From Carex sylvatica (Eukaryota; Streptophyta; Magnoliopsida; Poales; Cyperaceae), in NCBI GenBank assembly GCA_964058845.1, contig CAXKVR010000424.1, positions 32,181 through 96,180 on the forward strand: 64,000 nucleotides of DNA. The letters run 5' to 3'. Within the stretch, counting starts at the first letter, position 1; every line of letters starts with the position of its first letter. The position numbers and the translations under genes are program-made. Of this stretch, positions 49,363 to 60,101 are shown piece after piece. Below the pieces are notes generated by a model that searched no databases, had not been told where the DNA came from, and was given only the letters and a program-made list of their open reading frames with translations.

Positions 49363-49647
49363 CAGCGGAGTCGGATTCCATATTGAAACCATCAAATGCT
49401 TCTACTAGGCATAAGGTGTTTATTATTATTTTTTAAAACCTGATAGCGGCTATCAGGGTGCATGAGGTGTTTATTATCAAATTAATAATATAATCAATCA
49501 ATTATGTTCTTTAATTAATTAATAAGGAAGACAGCACTAAGCCAGACAATATTCCGCTTTCTGTTTTTTGAGTCTTTAGGATTTGAAAGAAAAGAACAAT
49601 ATTTTTAGTTGAATTCTGATTGTTATTTCAAGATTTAATATAGTGTC
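49363..49647. other. Intergenic, no feature recognised
   Basis: AT-rich DNA with a small inverted repeat around 49438-49458 (CTGATAGC/GCTATCAG). Nothing else was seen. Confidence 0.45.
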
Positions 49648-49655
49648 TATTTATC

Positions 49656-50254
49656 AGTGTTGTAAATACCACGCTTTATCAACACTATAGCAGTTTTATA
49701 ACATTTTCAGATCTTAAATGCTAAGCTATGAAATAAAAAGTACGTTATTTCAGATACAACCGCTATAACAGTAATAGCAGTCCGCTATAGCGCGCAGCGC
49801 AAATAGCACATGCTATGTTATATGACTTTTATTTTAAGACTCAAATTGAAATATATTTTTAAATTTTCTTCTAAATAGAAAATTATAGATAGTTTATGAC
49901 ATTATGCTTAGGTTATTTTGAATTAAAAAAATAATTAATTTATGTCATAATGTTTAAGCTTATTTTGAATAAAGAAAATAAATGATTTATGATATTACTA
50001 CAGATATTTTGAAAAAAAATTTGAATTTTGCACTAGTTTAATATGAATATTATAATTTCAATCAATTTAGTGTTACCTATCGCTTTGTGAGACTTTAGAT
50101 AATGTTAATAATTGATAGAATTAAATAATATAAGTTTTTTAGAAAAAGAAAAAAAATGTAGAATAGGTTTTGTTATAACTACCTGTTTGCGGCCGCTTTT
50201 TATTTTTATTTTTCCACGATAATGCAATTAGAACGTTGCTATTTAGAACTTTCG
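49656..50254. mobile_element. Non-autonomous hAT-like element, GCTATAGCGG family, copy 2
   Basis: The 8-bp flanks TATTTATC (49648-49655, 50255-50262) are identical. The left end is AGTGTTGTAAATACCACGC and the right end read inward is CGAAAGTTCTAAATAGCAAC, partly similar. The interior contains CCGCTATAACAG and GCTATAGCGCGC motifs as in the element at 7185-7763. No transposase. Confidence 0.65.
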
Positions 50255-50262
50255 TATTTATC

Positions 50263-51199
50263 AGTTACATGATTTAAAGAGCCGTTGTAGTGTTTCTTAA
50301 TATTATATATATTTTTTTAACTATTTACTATATATCTAATTGAGTTACTTGAAATTTAATACAACAAATCAAATGTTACAAAGAAAGATGTAGAATTAAT
50401 AATTTTTCATATTTTCTGGCTATTTCCTTTTTATTTTTTTAATCTTGAACAGTCTTTTAAAAGTTGACTTGACAGTTTGACAGACATTGTCAAGAATTTC
50501 TATATAAAAAAAAAAGTTTGACAAATTTAAAAAAAAAAAAAATTAAAGTTTCATTTGTGAGTCGAGAATTTTGGGGAAAAAAAAGAGAGAAAACAAGTAT
50601 CCGATTTTCCAGAACTACTACAAGATTAGAGTGTTTAAATGTATTCGTTGATTTTTTTTCATAGTTCTAGACGAAAAACTATGCTGAAAGCACCTGAACA
50701 TTCGAGCCATGTATATTTTTTTTAAAACAACGAGGTTCAAGCCCTATTTTGTATTAATTTTGATTAGTTATATGGGTTGAATTTTCGAGTGTTGAAAAAA
50801 CGAAAGGGATATACATTAAAAATGTAAAATATTGAAAACTAAAATATTATACTTGTTAGATAATAAAAAGAAAACATGAATAAGAAAAATGTGCTACTTA
50901 AAAGCTCGTCTCCAGCTTTAGAGTGAAATAACCACGCATCCATTGTTCGTCATATTCTTCATGCATTGGATTGGAGAAGTATTTGGAAAGAATGAGGCAT
51001 TTAGATCGTTAAAAAAATAACTGTTTACATATAAATTTATATAATTTTTAATTAATTTAATATAAAGTAAAACAAGAAAATAATAATTTATAAGTTAAAT
51101 TTTAATGGATTAGTTTTTCAATTCGTTTAACTTAATCTTAGTTAATTAATTTTTTTATAAATATTACAATTAATGCAGAACGGACAGTTAAAGTCCAGC
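50263..51199. other. Intergenic, no feature recognised
   Basis: AT-rich DNA with long A and T runs. No gene or element terminus can be supported. Confidence 0.5.
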
Positions 51200-51660
51200 T
51201 TTGGATGAGAGTTTTGTCCAAAGCAATGTTGTAAAAAACGTTTGTTTAGACCGATTAATCGGTCGATTAGTTGTTGGCGGTGATCAAATCGTCATGAATT
51301 TTTCCGACTAATCAAACGATTATTTTCGAATATAGCTGATTATTTCAAATTATTCTTGATTAATCGCATAGCGGTACCTTGTTCGTCCAACAACCACGTA
51401 TTGTTGTTGTCATTTACAACACTGGTCCAAAGAGAACAGCTTGGGTCTGATGGTCATTGAATTCAAAGTGATTTCAATGGGTTCACTCACCATCGGATTC
51501 GCTTTAGAATTTGTGCTCACAAATTTTAAAGCATATGTAAAAGTGCGTGCACGAATTCTAAAATAGATCCGATAGTGAGCGAGCAAATCCATTGAAACCA
51601 CTTTAAATCCAATAGCCATCGGACCCAAGCTGCTCTCCTGTTCCAAAACCCTTTGACAAA
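51200..51660. mobile_element. Foldback MITE split by a younger hAT MITE
   Basis: Inverted arms of about 90 bp share ACAGCTTGGGTCTGATGG (left) and GCAGCTTGGGTCCGATGG (right, read inward) and continue to GATTTCAATGG and TCGGAT. The left arm is interrupted at 51224-51424 by a hAT MITE. With that insert removed, the outer part (TTTGGATGAGAGTTTTG) lines up with the right arm (TTTGTCAAAGGGTTTTG). Confidence 0.65.
51224..51424 (-). mobile_element. hAT-type MITE, GTTGTAAA family, copy 2
   Basis: Ends CAATGTTGTAAA and, read inward, CAGTGTTGTAAA. The flanks GTCCAAAG (51216-51223, 51425-51432) are an exact 8-bp duplication. The interior matches the element at 9988-10181 in the opposite orientation, including ATTAATCG and GGCGGTGAT motifs. 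It sits inside the left arm of an older foldback MITE. Confidence 0.85.
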
Positions 51661-51738
51661 CTTCAATTCCGTTTGGTGAATACATCCTCACGCTTTCTTT
51701 ACTGTCGTTTTATGTGTTTATCTTTTTGCTTACATGCA

Positions 51739-51770
51739 TGCCGATTTGCCGATTTGCCGATTTGCCGATT
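51739..51770. repeat. Four tandem 8-bp units GCCGATTT
   Basis: The unit GCCGATTT is repeated without change, the last copy being one base short. It is a short isolated minisatellite. Confidence 0.8.
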
Positions 51771-51774
51771 GGTG

Positions 51775-53140
51775 GGTGACACACTGAGGATTCTAGCACT
51801 AAATTCTGATGAGACATAGCATGAAAGTTGGTGAAATATTGATTTCAACTTTTGAAAGCAATCAAGTGGAATATATTATGAGGTCAATACAAGCATCAAG
51901 TGTTGTTTAGCGTTTAGATCAAGTAGGTAGAATAATTGAATCTCAACATGTATTGGGAATAGAACTAATTAAAAGTTAATAATTCCTCTCCTGTATTACT
52001 TTACTGGATTTACAGCAGCAATGGTTTTCAAATGCAATTGTAAAGTCATTTTTATTTTCTATTTTTAAAAATATTAAATTCTTTCGAAAGCAATTTCATG
52101 AGAAAATTAGTCGTTACTATTCTTTAAAAAGTAAAATTTTACAATTACTATTCTTTCATGAATGCATTTATTTTGCAATTAGTGGCTACTTTTAATTTGA
52201 CAACTTAATCAATTGTATTGATGGAGATGCTCTAAGAGGCAATTAGGATAAAAGGTATTGACAGTCTATGTAGAGCTAATCACATATTTTTTTTAAGTAA
52301 AATACAGGTACTTGAGGACAAAAATAACAAATAAATTGTCCTTTAGGACCATTTTGTAATTTGTATTTCTTTAAACTAAAATTGTAAATAGATGACATGT
52401 TTCACTTTTTTTAAGTAAAGGTTAGAAGTCAAGCCATTCAACTGTTAAAAGTTAGTTTTTGAAATTGTCTTTGTTACTAGAAATTTAGAACAAAGATTGA
52501 TTCTTAATAAAATGTTCTATTTAGATCACGAATGAACTCTTCACGCTCATTTTATGTCATAAGAGGTTTAAATATTGGAAAAAAAAAAAATTTGAAACCG
52601 TCACAGTTACTGTCACATTTATCAGATAGAAAATATTATAAATACCTATAATTTAGACATAATGTATATCAATTTTGGTTCAATTGAGAATATATTAGCC
52701 ATTGATCAACCTATTAGAAAAAAATGTTGATTTAATTTTATTAGTACTTAATAATAGCTAAATGACTTTCTTATTATCACAAACTTATATTTTGGCAAAT
52801 TTAACTTTTTTTTTTTTTTTTGTAGTCTCATAAATTTTATTGTCGATTTATGAGAATGCGAGAAAGGGTTAATGTTATCTATAAAAAAAAGTGAGAGAGT
52901 ATCATACATATTTTAATGAGAAATCTTACCACGATACTGGTATCAATGTGGATACAATAATTTATTTAATCGGCCCAAATTTTTGGAAGACCGTACGCGG
53001 AATTCCAACGAACTTTCGAAGAACTTTCAGCAGTTTATTATGGATTAGAGTTAAAATTAATTAAAAAAATGAGAGGTTAATTTTTTTTTTTCGAATATAT
53101 ATTGGAAGATTCCGAATAGTGAACTCAAAATTTTGAAATT
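51775..53140. other. Intergenic, no feature recognised
   Basis: AT-rich DNA with homopolymer runs (52581-52591, 52807-52822). No gene was seen. Confidence 0.5.
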
Positions 53141-53144
53141 GAGA

Positions 53145-53395
53145 GGTTATTTTTTTAAAGTTAATTTTAATGTATTTATTTTTTTATTATTTTTGACTGC
53201 TTAACTTTATACTAAATTAATTTAAAAATTTATAATTTTGATATGTGACCACATCATTCGTAAAGTAGATCAGTTTCAACGGTTTAAATTTGAAGTTTGA
53301 AATCAAATCGGTAGATTTTAGAGTTAAACTCACAAAAAATCTTGATGAACTTAAGTAACACTATAGTTCTAATTGTGAAATAAGATATGTTAGTG
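53145..53395. mobile_element. Half of a foldback MITE (48328-type family)
   Basis: It shares TTATACTAAATTAATTTAAA and TAGATC..TTTCAACG(G)TTTAAATTT motifs with the right half of the copy at 58630-58993 and ends near a CACTATAGTT-like terminus. The left arm is missing or too diverged to place. Confidence 0.45.
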
Positions 53396-53402
53396 AATAG
53401 AA

Positions 53403-53531
53403 CTAGGGTGTTCTTATAATCTCCAAGTTCATTGTACTTCAAGATCTATCCAAATAATTTTAAATGTCGAATTCAAATCATTGCAATTAATCTTCTTCAT
53501 GAATGATGTATTTACATATTAAATTTATAAA
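53403..53531. mobile_element. Left part of a foldback MITE interrupted by the solo LTR
   Basis: It begins CTAGGGTGTTCTTATAATCT and resembles the inverted end of the 48328-type family. The matching right part resumes at 56447-56700 after the LTR, so the LTR inserted within this MITE. Confidence 0.5.
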
Positions 53532-54513
53532 TGTCACACCCCGCGGCCACGGGTCGCGACAGTACCCCGCCGTAAGCATACAACTCCGTGTATGCTTACA
53601 AGGCAATTTAAAACACATTCAGAAGTTCACAACACAAAAATATGAAAACAATTTCATATATATAAATCCGAGTAAACGAGTCTGGTACAAGTATAATACA
53701 TCAAGGTATCACATATGGATACCGACTATCAGGTATGACATAGAGATTTATACGACAAAAATGATATATATATATATATATATATCTCTAGCCAACTAAC
53801 AAAACATCTACTGAGGTAATGATGACCTATACTAGAGGCCTACTGATCGCGTGCCTCCCCAGAATCAGTCGCACCAGAACCTATAAAATAACCCAAAGGG
53901 TGGGGGTAAGAATAAATTCTTAGTGCGAATTTGCCAAAGTTAGATTATTGGACTTGCAATCAAACTCTATATTCAAAAATGAAACCCATACAATATCAAT
54001 TCAAACAGATACATATTTATAATTAAAGGGATGCATATGCTCGATAATAATTAATCAAATGATTCACAATTAACGAAATTTTCAAGATAAAGTTTGAACA
54101 AACACACATTGGGCTTAACTCAATTTATTAGAGCTTGTAGCAACTACAGATGTCCAATCGAGCTGGATCTTTTATCTGACACTCGTCTGTAGTGTTACTG
54201 ACACCTACAGATGTTTCACCGAGCTGGACCCTTTATCTGACACTCATCTGTAATTGCTGGGCTTAACCATTTCCTAAGGTATGTTTCAAGTCATATAAAG
54301 AAAATTTACTTTGAAATCATTCCAATTGTCATAATATTTAATTGACCGTCCAAACGCATTAACACGTAGGAAAATGCCTCCGAGCCACAGACGTTACACT
54401 TGTCATCCACGATTTCAATCCACATATCAATATAATCACTCACCTCTCATCCCAACTGGTACTGAAAAAAATGAGGGTCATTCACCTAAAGCGCTAGAAG
54501 GATCCCGGGCTCA

Positions 54514-54648
54514 AAGTCAGCTATACAGCTCAACTTTGCAAATTCATTAGATTCAAGTCAGCTATACAGCTCAACTTCGTAAATCCACTCACATGTACAT
54601 GATCTAAGTCAGCTATACAGCTCAACTTCGTAAATCCATTCACATACA
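54514..54648. repeat. Three tandem copies inside the solo LTR
   Basis: The unit begins AAGTCAGCTATACAGCTCAA at 54514, 54555 and 54606, so the spacing is 41 and 51 bases. The intact LTR has only a single, diverged counterpart. Confidence 0.75.
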
Positions 54649-55770
54649 CATTCTCAATCAGTAATTCGTGGTGACTTTCAACAATAATCAGATCATAATA
54701 GATCGACACAACCAACAACCATACAAGCATGCAATCATTCAAGTCTCGTCATTTAGAGTTTAATTTGATTGGGCTATGCAAATGATTCACACAATTCAAT
54801 TATGCAACAATCAAACATTCAACATGACAAAACGAATAAATAATTTAATTCCTGAAAATAAAATATCAAACAAGTCCAAGAATCCTGCACCTGTTTATGA
54901 CGAGCGTATCGCTTAATTACGGATCAGACGTCTCGAAATGCCCCGCAAATTCCTGCTCGACCAAGCCTACACCTATATTATATATATACTTGGTTTAATC
55001 CTGGTTCAACGGTCGAGATGCTTACTCGAGTTATATTAATGGCTTATACATTTCTTAACCAATTCCTATGCTTTGGTATCGATTCTTTTGATGTCTTCTT
55101 TCTTACTAAAAATCTCTAAAATTCACACACTTTACATCTGGGTCCTCTAAACCATACACAATTCCAATTAGGTCAATTTGTAGGTATACCCATTTACCGT
55201 CTACTATTTTTGTTCTCGCAACATTTCAATTTGCCGATTAATTAAACCCTAATTTGGTCGAAATTCAAATGAATCGCTAAATGTCAAGATTGAGGGAGAG
55301 ATTTACCGATTATAAGTCTATTTAGTCGAATTAGCCTTATCAATCAATCACATTTCCTAATTTTGAATTTGGTACCAAAAATCCTAGAAATGGAATTTCA
55401 AAATCGAGATGAAATCAAGAAAAGAATCGACAAATAAACAACAAAGAAGCTCAAAGGAGATAGACTACTAATAATTTAAACACAAATCTCGGGTTTAAAG
55501 CGAAAACCCGAACAATGGTGAAATTAGGGTTTCGAGAGAGAAGATGAGAGAAGGGAATACCCGATAAGAGAGCTAGATGAGATGATCAACCGACTTCTCG
55601 CTTCTTTCTTCAATTTAGCGAGAGGTTTGGTGAGTTTTGGAGAGAGAGGAAGCTCTCTCTCTCTCTTTTCTTCTTTCTTTCGGCGGGGCACACACAAGCA
55701 CGGAAAGGAGGCGGAAGGGAAAAGAAACAGAAAAAGAGAAAAATATGAGATTTTGGTTAAAATGCCCTCT

Positions 55771-56239
55771 GAGTGCGGACGCACTCATTTTTAGTGCAGG
55801 TCGGCCACCCGCACTCAACACTTGGCATAATTTTTGTAACTCGAAAAACACAAAGATATACATGAGTTCGAACGCACTCACTTCCAGTGCGGGTCAGTCA
55901 CCCGCACTCAGCACTTAGACAGATTTTTAGGAATTAAACAAAACACAGAAAATTCATGAGTGCGGACGCACTCAGTACTTGGTCGAATTTTCATCAAATT
56001 GGTACTGAACAAGAAAAAGTCCGAGGCTAATGCGTCTGCATTCAAATCCAGTGCGAGTTAACTCATCCGTACTCATATAAATTCATAAATTAACAAAAAG
56101 GAAACTGGAGTCAGTGCGGATCATCAATCCTCACTCACCACCAGTGCAGACGCACTAGAATAATTTCAGAAAATGAATTAATAAGAACAGGAGGCAGTAC
56201 GGATCAGCCATCCGCACTCACTACCAGTGCGGACGCACT
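55771..56239. repeat. Array of GC-rich hairpin motifs inside the solo LTR
   Basis: The palindrome AGTGCGGACGCACT occurs at 55772-55785, 55959-55972 and 56226-56239, with variants near 55866, 56033 and 56143. It alternates with a second hairpin, AGTGCGGGT..ACCCGCACT (55886-55908) and diverged forms near 55796, 56060, 56114 and 56199. Units are about 90-110 bases apart. The intact gypsy LTR lacks them. In element orientation they lie about 200-670 bases from the LTR start. Confidence 0.7.
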
Positions 56240-56446
56240 GAACCTGTAGATAGTCAGAATTTCATATTTTCGACGCCGTTTCGATTTTTAGCGAACTCGG
56301 GACGTATTTTAAAGTCAACATTGGACTTGTTTATCTAGGAAGACATTATTTTAGGTTTAAATTTCTATAGCATTAGCATGATTTTTGATTCTTGCTTTTA
56401 AAACATTTAAAAATTAATTGTTAAAATTCCGTAACGTAACAATAAA

Positions 56447-56700
56447 TTTAAAATTAATTTAGTACAAAGTCAAATTGTTAAAAAAAAAAAACATATTAAA
56501 ATTAACTTATTGTCCTTATTTTTTTTACAGCTTGATTTTATACTAAATTAATTTAAAATTTTATAAATTTGACATGTTAACACCTCACTTTTGAAGTAAA
56601 TTTATTTTAAAAGTTTGCATTCGTCATTTAAAATATTTTCAGAAAAATTTAAAATTGAACTCACAAAAAAAACTTGGTGAGCTTGATCGGAAACAATCAA
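56447..56700. mobile_element. Right part of the foldback MITE interrupted by the solo LTR
   Basis: It resumes the family sequence (TTTATACTAAATTAATTTAA, then CACAAAAAAAACTTGGTGAG) directly after the LTR target duplication. Confidence 0.5.
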
Positions 56701-57058
56701 GTTCTGCCCTATATATCATAGTCACAATATTTGCGAATTATTCATTTTTTTGGTGATGCCGAACTGAAAGCTGAATTATTTGGTTTACTGAACTTTGACC
56801 GAATTAAACCCGAATAATTCATTAATTTTTTTCGAATTTTACAAATTATTATCGAATTTTTTTCAAACTTTATCCATAATATTTTTTTTTGTTCGCTTGC
56901 AGGATTGAGATCTCTAGTCTGAATAATTTCAAATTATTTTCAAATTATATTCGAATTATTTTCAAATTACGAATTTTTAACTCGGTGAACCGAATTTAAA
57001 TAATTAATTTATCAATATGCTATATATCAGCTCCCTACTGTTATTTTCGGGAGTCCAC

Positions 57059-57262
57059 ATCGTCTGCATTAACTCAAAAGAGAATATTTTGAGTTAATAT
57101 ATTTGGACCGTCTGATTATAAATCGAGTCCATCCAGCTCCGGCCTATAATGTAGAGGTATTGAATATTAGTGCGGATTTAAGATACACGAATCTTAAAGC
57201 TAATCTGACGGTACATAAACATTAACTGAAAAGATTCCTTTTTGAGTTAATGCAGAGGATAC
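57059..57262. mobile_element. MITE with a hairpin at each end, copy 1
   Basis: Both ends carry TCTGCATTAACTCAAAA in inverted orientation. Each end also folds on itself, because the TTAACTCAAAA block is followed within a few bases by TTTTGAGTTAA. The interior has GTGCGGATTTA and CTGACGGT motifs. A second copy is 57891-58090. Confidence 0.6.
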
Positions 57263-57323
57263 TAATTGGATTTCCGGAGAGGGAAAGTCAACATGGAAGT
57301 TTGTGCGCAGGGTGAGGTGATTC

Positions 57324-57502
57324 GAGTACATATCCTCTGAGATATCTTAACTTTTGCGTGACCGACGTGTCCGGTGCCTATTCGGGGGTAGAGCAGGGGC
57401 CAGTATTATTTGAGCTTCGAGATTCGTGTAGAAAGTATTTGAACGGTTAGGATGTTTCATAAAGTCACGCAAAGTTTGGGATATCTCAGAGGATACGAAT
57501 TC
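57324..57502 (-). mobile_element. Mutator-type MITE, GAATTCGTATCCTCTGAG family, copy 2
   Basis: The right end read inward is GAATTCGTATCCTCTGAG and the left end is GAGTACATATCCTCTGAG. The flanks AGGTGATTC (57315-57323, 57503-57511) are an exact 9-bp duplication. The internal sequence matches the copy at 42371-42556 in the opposite orientation. Confidence 0.75.
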
Positions 57503-57890
57503 AGGTGATTCAGGCTTCTCAATTCTCATGTGACCTTTTTGTCTTTCCTTATCTTCTTCTTTTATTCCTTCTTGAAGCATTAAATTCAAAATACACCTAT
57601 CATACCTGTTGTGAGTTGTGACATGAGGAGAATGAGATTGTTAGTTGGTCGGCATATTCATATATTCATATGCTTAGAGTTTTCAAAATAATTAAAATCA
57701 AAGGAACAGGGTGAGAACGAACTTGAACGCATCCTCTAGTCTTTGGCTACTTGCTGATGGCTTAATTCATGCAAGTGACATTGCTTGAAAACGACTTGCT
57801 GCAACTACTCTGGTACTGGTACTGGTAACCGGTAAAAGGGTATGAGCCATTGATAAGATAACTGTCACCAATCAGCTTCAAATACAACAC

Positions 57891-58090
57891 GTATTCTCTG
57901 CATTAACTCAAAAGGGAATCTTTTCAGTTAATGCATTTCCGATTTTAAACGGAACTAATCCGACTGTCTGATTTTAACACTAGAGCTCTTTAATATTGGT
58001 GCAGATCTAGTCCGCACGAATTTTAAAACGAATCGGATAGTCCAGATGCATTAACTCAAAAGATTCCCTTTTGAATTAATGTAGAGGATA
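57891..58090. mobile_element. MITE with a hairpin at each end, copy 2
   Basis: The left end is GTATTCTCTGCATTAACTCA; the right end read inward is GTATCCTCTACATTAATTCA. As in copy 1, each end has its own internal palindrome (TTAACTCAAAAG with CTTTTCAGTTAA). No coding capacity. Confidence 0.65.
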
Positions 58091-58101
58091 CAAATTCCTT
58101 A

Positions 58102-58249
58102 GGCTCGTTCGGCAGCCCAGTAGAGAATAGAAATGGATATGAATTTTAAAAAAATTGAACTGGATTTTACTGTTCATCGTGGGAATAAAAACTTCAGTCT
58201 GAGCAATTTTTTTTTTCCCACGGTGAACAGTAATATGCTAAACGGGCCC
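58102..58249. mobile_element. Harbinger/Tourist-like MITE with TTA duplication
   Basis: It starts GGCTCGTTCGGCA and ends in the inverse of GGGCCCGTTTAGC. It is flanked by TTA (58099-58101, 58250-58252). Internally TACTGTTCATCGTGGG is repeated in inverted form as CCCACGGTGAACAGTA. A 3-bp TTA duplication is typical of PIF/Harbinger MITEs. Confidence 0.6.
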
Positions 58250-58629
58250 TTAAAATACTTGCAATACCAAAATTTGCAAATTTCGTCCAGGATTGAACCT
58301 GATTTTTTTTTATGAAATGTTTAGACAAGATTTTTATTGTTATCGTCATTGCCACTTATGAACTGAACCAATCGATGATAAATCATTTAAACAAATTGAA
58401 TCCTTAAGTTATTTAACTCAATCATAACTTTATTAAGCTAAATCATAAAAGCATGCACAAATTGTTTTGTTTTGTCAGAACCGGTTCAATATCCGTCTTT
58501 TTTAAGTTTTTTTGGTTTTTTTAGTTTCTTCTTCTTACTTTTTTTTTTTCAATTTAGCATTAGATTAAAAAATATTTAAACAAAATAAATCTCTAATTTA
58601 TTAAATTAAATTATAACACCATTAAACTG

Positions 58630-58993
58630 AATTTTCAAGATGGTAGCGATGAATTTTAAGTTTTTGAGTTCAAACGACGGATTCAAATCGTTGAGACCAA
58701 TTTACTTTACGAGTGATGAGTTAACATGTCAAGTTTATAAAATTTTGAATTAATTTGGTTTGAAGTCAAGCAGTAAAAAAATGATGAAAAATGAACGTAC
58801 TAAAATTAATTTATAAACTTTTTTATTGCTTGATTTTATACTAAATTAATTTAAAAAATTATGAATTTTGATATATAAACACATCACGAGCCGTTAAGTA
58901 GATCGATTTCAACAACTTAAATTTATCATTTAAAGTCGTTCGATAGATTTTGAAATTAAGCTCATCAGAAAATTGGTGAATTTAAGAACACTC
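58630..58993. mobile_element. Foldback MITE of the 48328-type family
   Basis: Inverted halves share TTGATTTTATACTAAATTAA with its inverted counterpart around a centre near 58800, and end in a CACTCTAGTTTTAC-like terminus. The left arm is shortened or diverged. Confidence 0.5.
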
Positions 58994-59009
58994 TAGTTTT
59001 ACTCTTAAC

Positions 59010-59062
59010 TCTAATAATAATAATAACAACAATAATAACAACAACAACAATAATAACAATAA

Positions 59063-59112
<50 letters not shown>

Positions 59113-59125
59113 TAATAATAATAAA
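59010..59125. repeat. AAT/AAC trinucleotide microsatellite
   Basis: Mixed AAT and AAC units pass into a nearly uninterrupted AAT run (59063-59109). Confidence 0.9.
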
Positions 59126-59129
59126 CAAA

Positions 59130-60101
59130 TTAAGATACAAATATATTAGCTCTAGACTCTAGTCCATTTTTTATTCCTTGGCGATATGCTTAGCAGAATA
59201 ATAGTCATTACCAATTTACCATCATCATTGTCATCATAAATAACAGGATCTGATGCCAATATAAGTGGGACCCCCAATGATATATTTTTAAATTATAATG
59301 TAACAACAACCTAAACCAGACCCAGAAATCATGGTGCATTGTAGTGCTGCTTCATTATTGAATTCCAACTAAACATTTTAATTATCTTGTTTCCAATGGA
59401 AAGTTTAGCTAAACCTTAACATTTTTCTTTTCTTTTATAATAATGTTATCAAGTTTTGCTAAATATGACTTAACTTAGGGACCCCATTGTTGGAAGTAGT
59501 TAGACAAACATGTTTGTCTTATTCATGGCATGACTCAAAGCTTGGTAGGTCTGAAATATTTAAATTTAGCTATGTACCTGAAAATTATATATATTTTATT
59601 CCGATCCTAGTAGTACAAATGTCACAAATATAATTGACCATAACAAATTGAAATTAAAATAGAGTAATATTTTTTATAGTAACTGGGCTTAATAGGCTAT
59701 TAAGTGGTGATAACTGGGCTTAAAATGTAAAATTGAAATAAAAATAGAGGAACATGCATTATCTCTTCATTTTTTGGGCCCATTGGGCTTTCACAAAAAC
59801 GGGAAAACAAATTAAAGCTGATGTATTCTCTTTACATAGTTGATACTTTCACATTAAAAACAAAACAAAAGTTTGTTATCCTGTTTAGGATTTTCTTTAC
59901 TGCCATTGTTGGTTCTAAGCAGTGTTTGATTATAATGAGCATCTATTAACATAGTGAATTAGAAACATATAAAAAATCAATCATCTTAAAGTGTAACAAC
60001 CATTACATGAGAAAGCAGAGTATCCAAACCAAAAGAAAAATACAGAAGGAAAATGCACAAAAAACAATCAATTCAACCAATCCAAACTAAAAACCCGAAA
60101 C
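59130..60101. other. 3' flank of the NHL gene, no other feature
   Basis: AT-rich DNA, presumably including the 3' untranslated region of the NHL gene near 59950-60101. No other gene was seen. Confidence 0.45.

Larger units (their letters stand above)
53532..56441 (-). mobile_element. Solo LTR related to the intact gypsy element
   Basis: It starts TGTCACACCCCGCGGCC and ends CGTAACGTAACA (TG..CA) with an exact 5-bp target duplication ATAAA (53527-53531, 56442-56446). At 2910 bp it is longer than the intact LTR but shares its edge and an ordered set of internal blocks, for example ACTCGTCTGTAG, CCGTCCAAACGCATTA and AACTGGTACTG. There are no PBS, coding or PPT sequences, so the internal region and second LTR were lost, most simply by LTR-LTR recombination. 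It belongs to a diverged subfamily with its own tandem repeats (54514-54648, 55771-56239). Confidence 0.85.

Noticed and set aside
55771..56239. CRISPR-like array of repeats
   Set aside because: The repeats are palindromic variants within a plant LTR with diverged spacers; CRISPR arrays do not occur in plant nuclear DNA.
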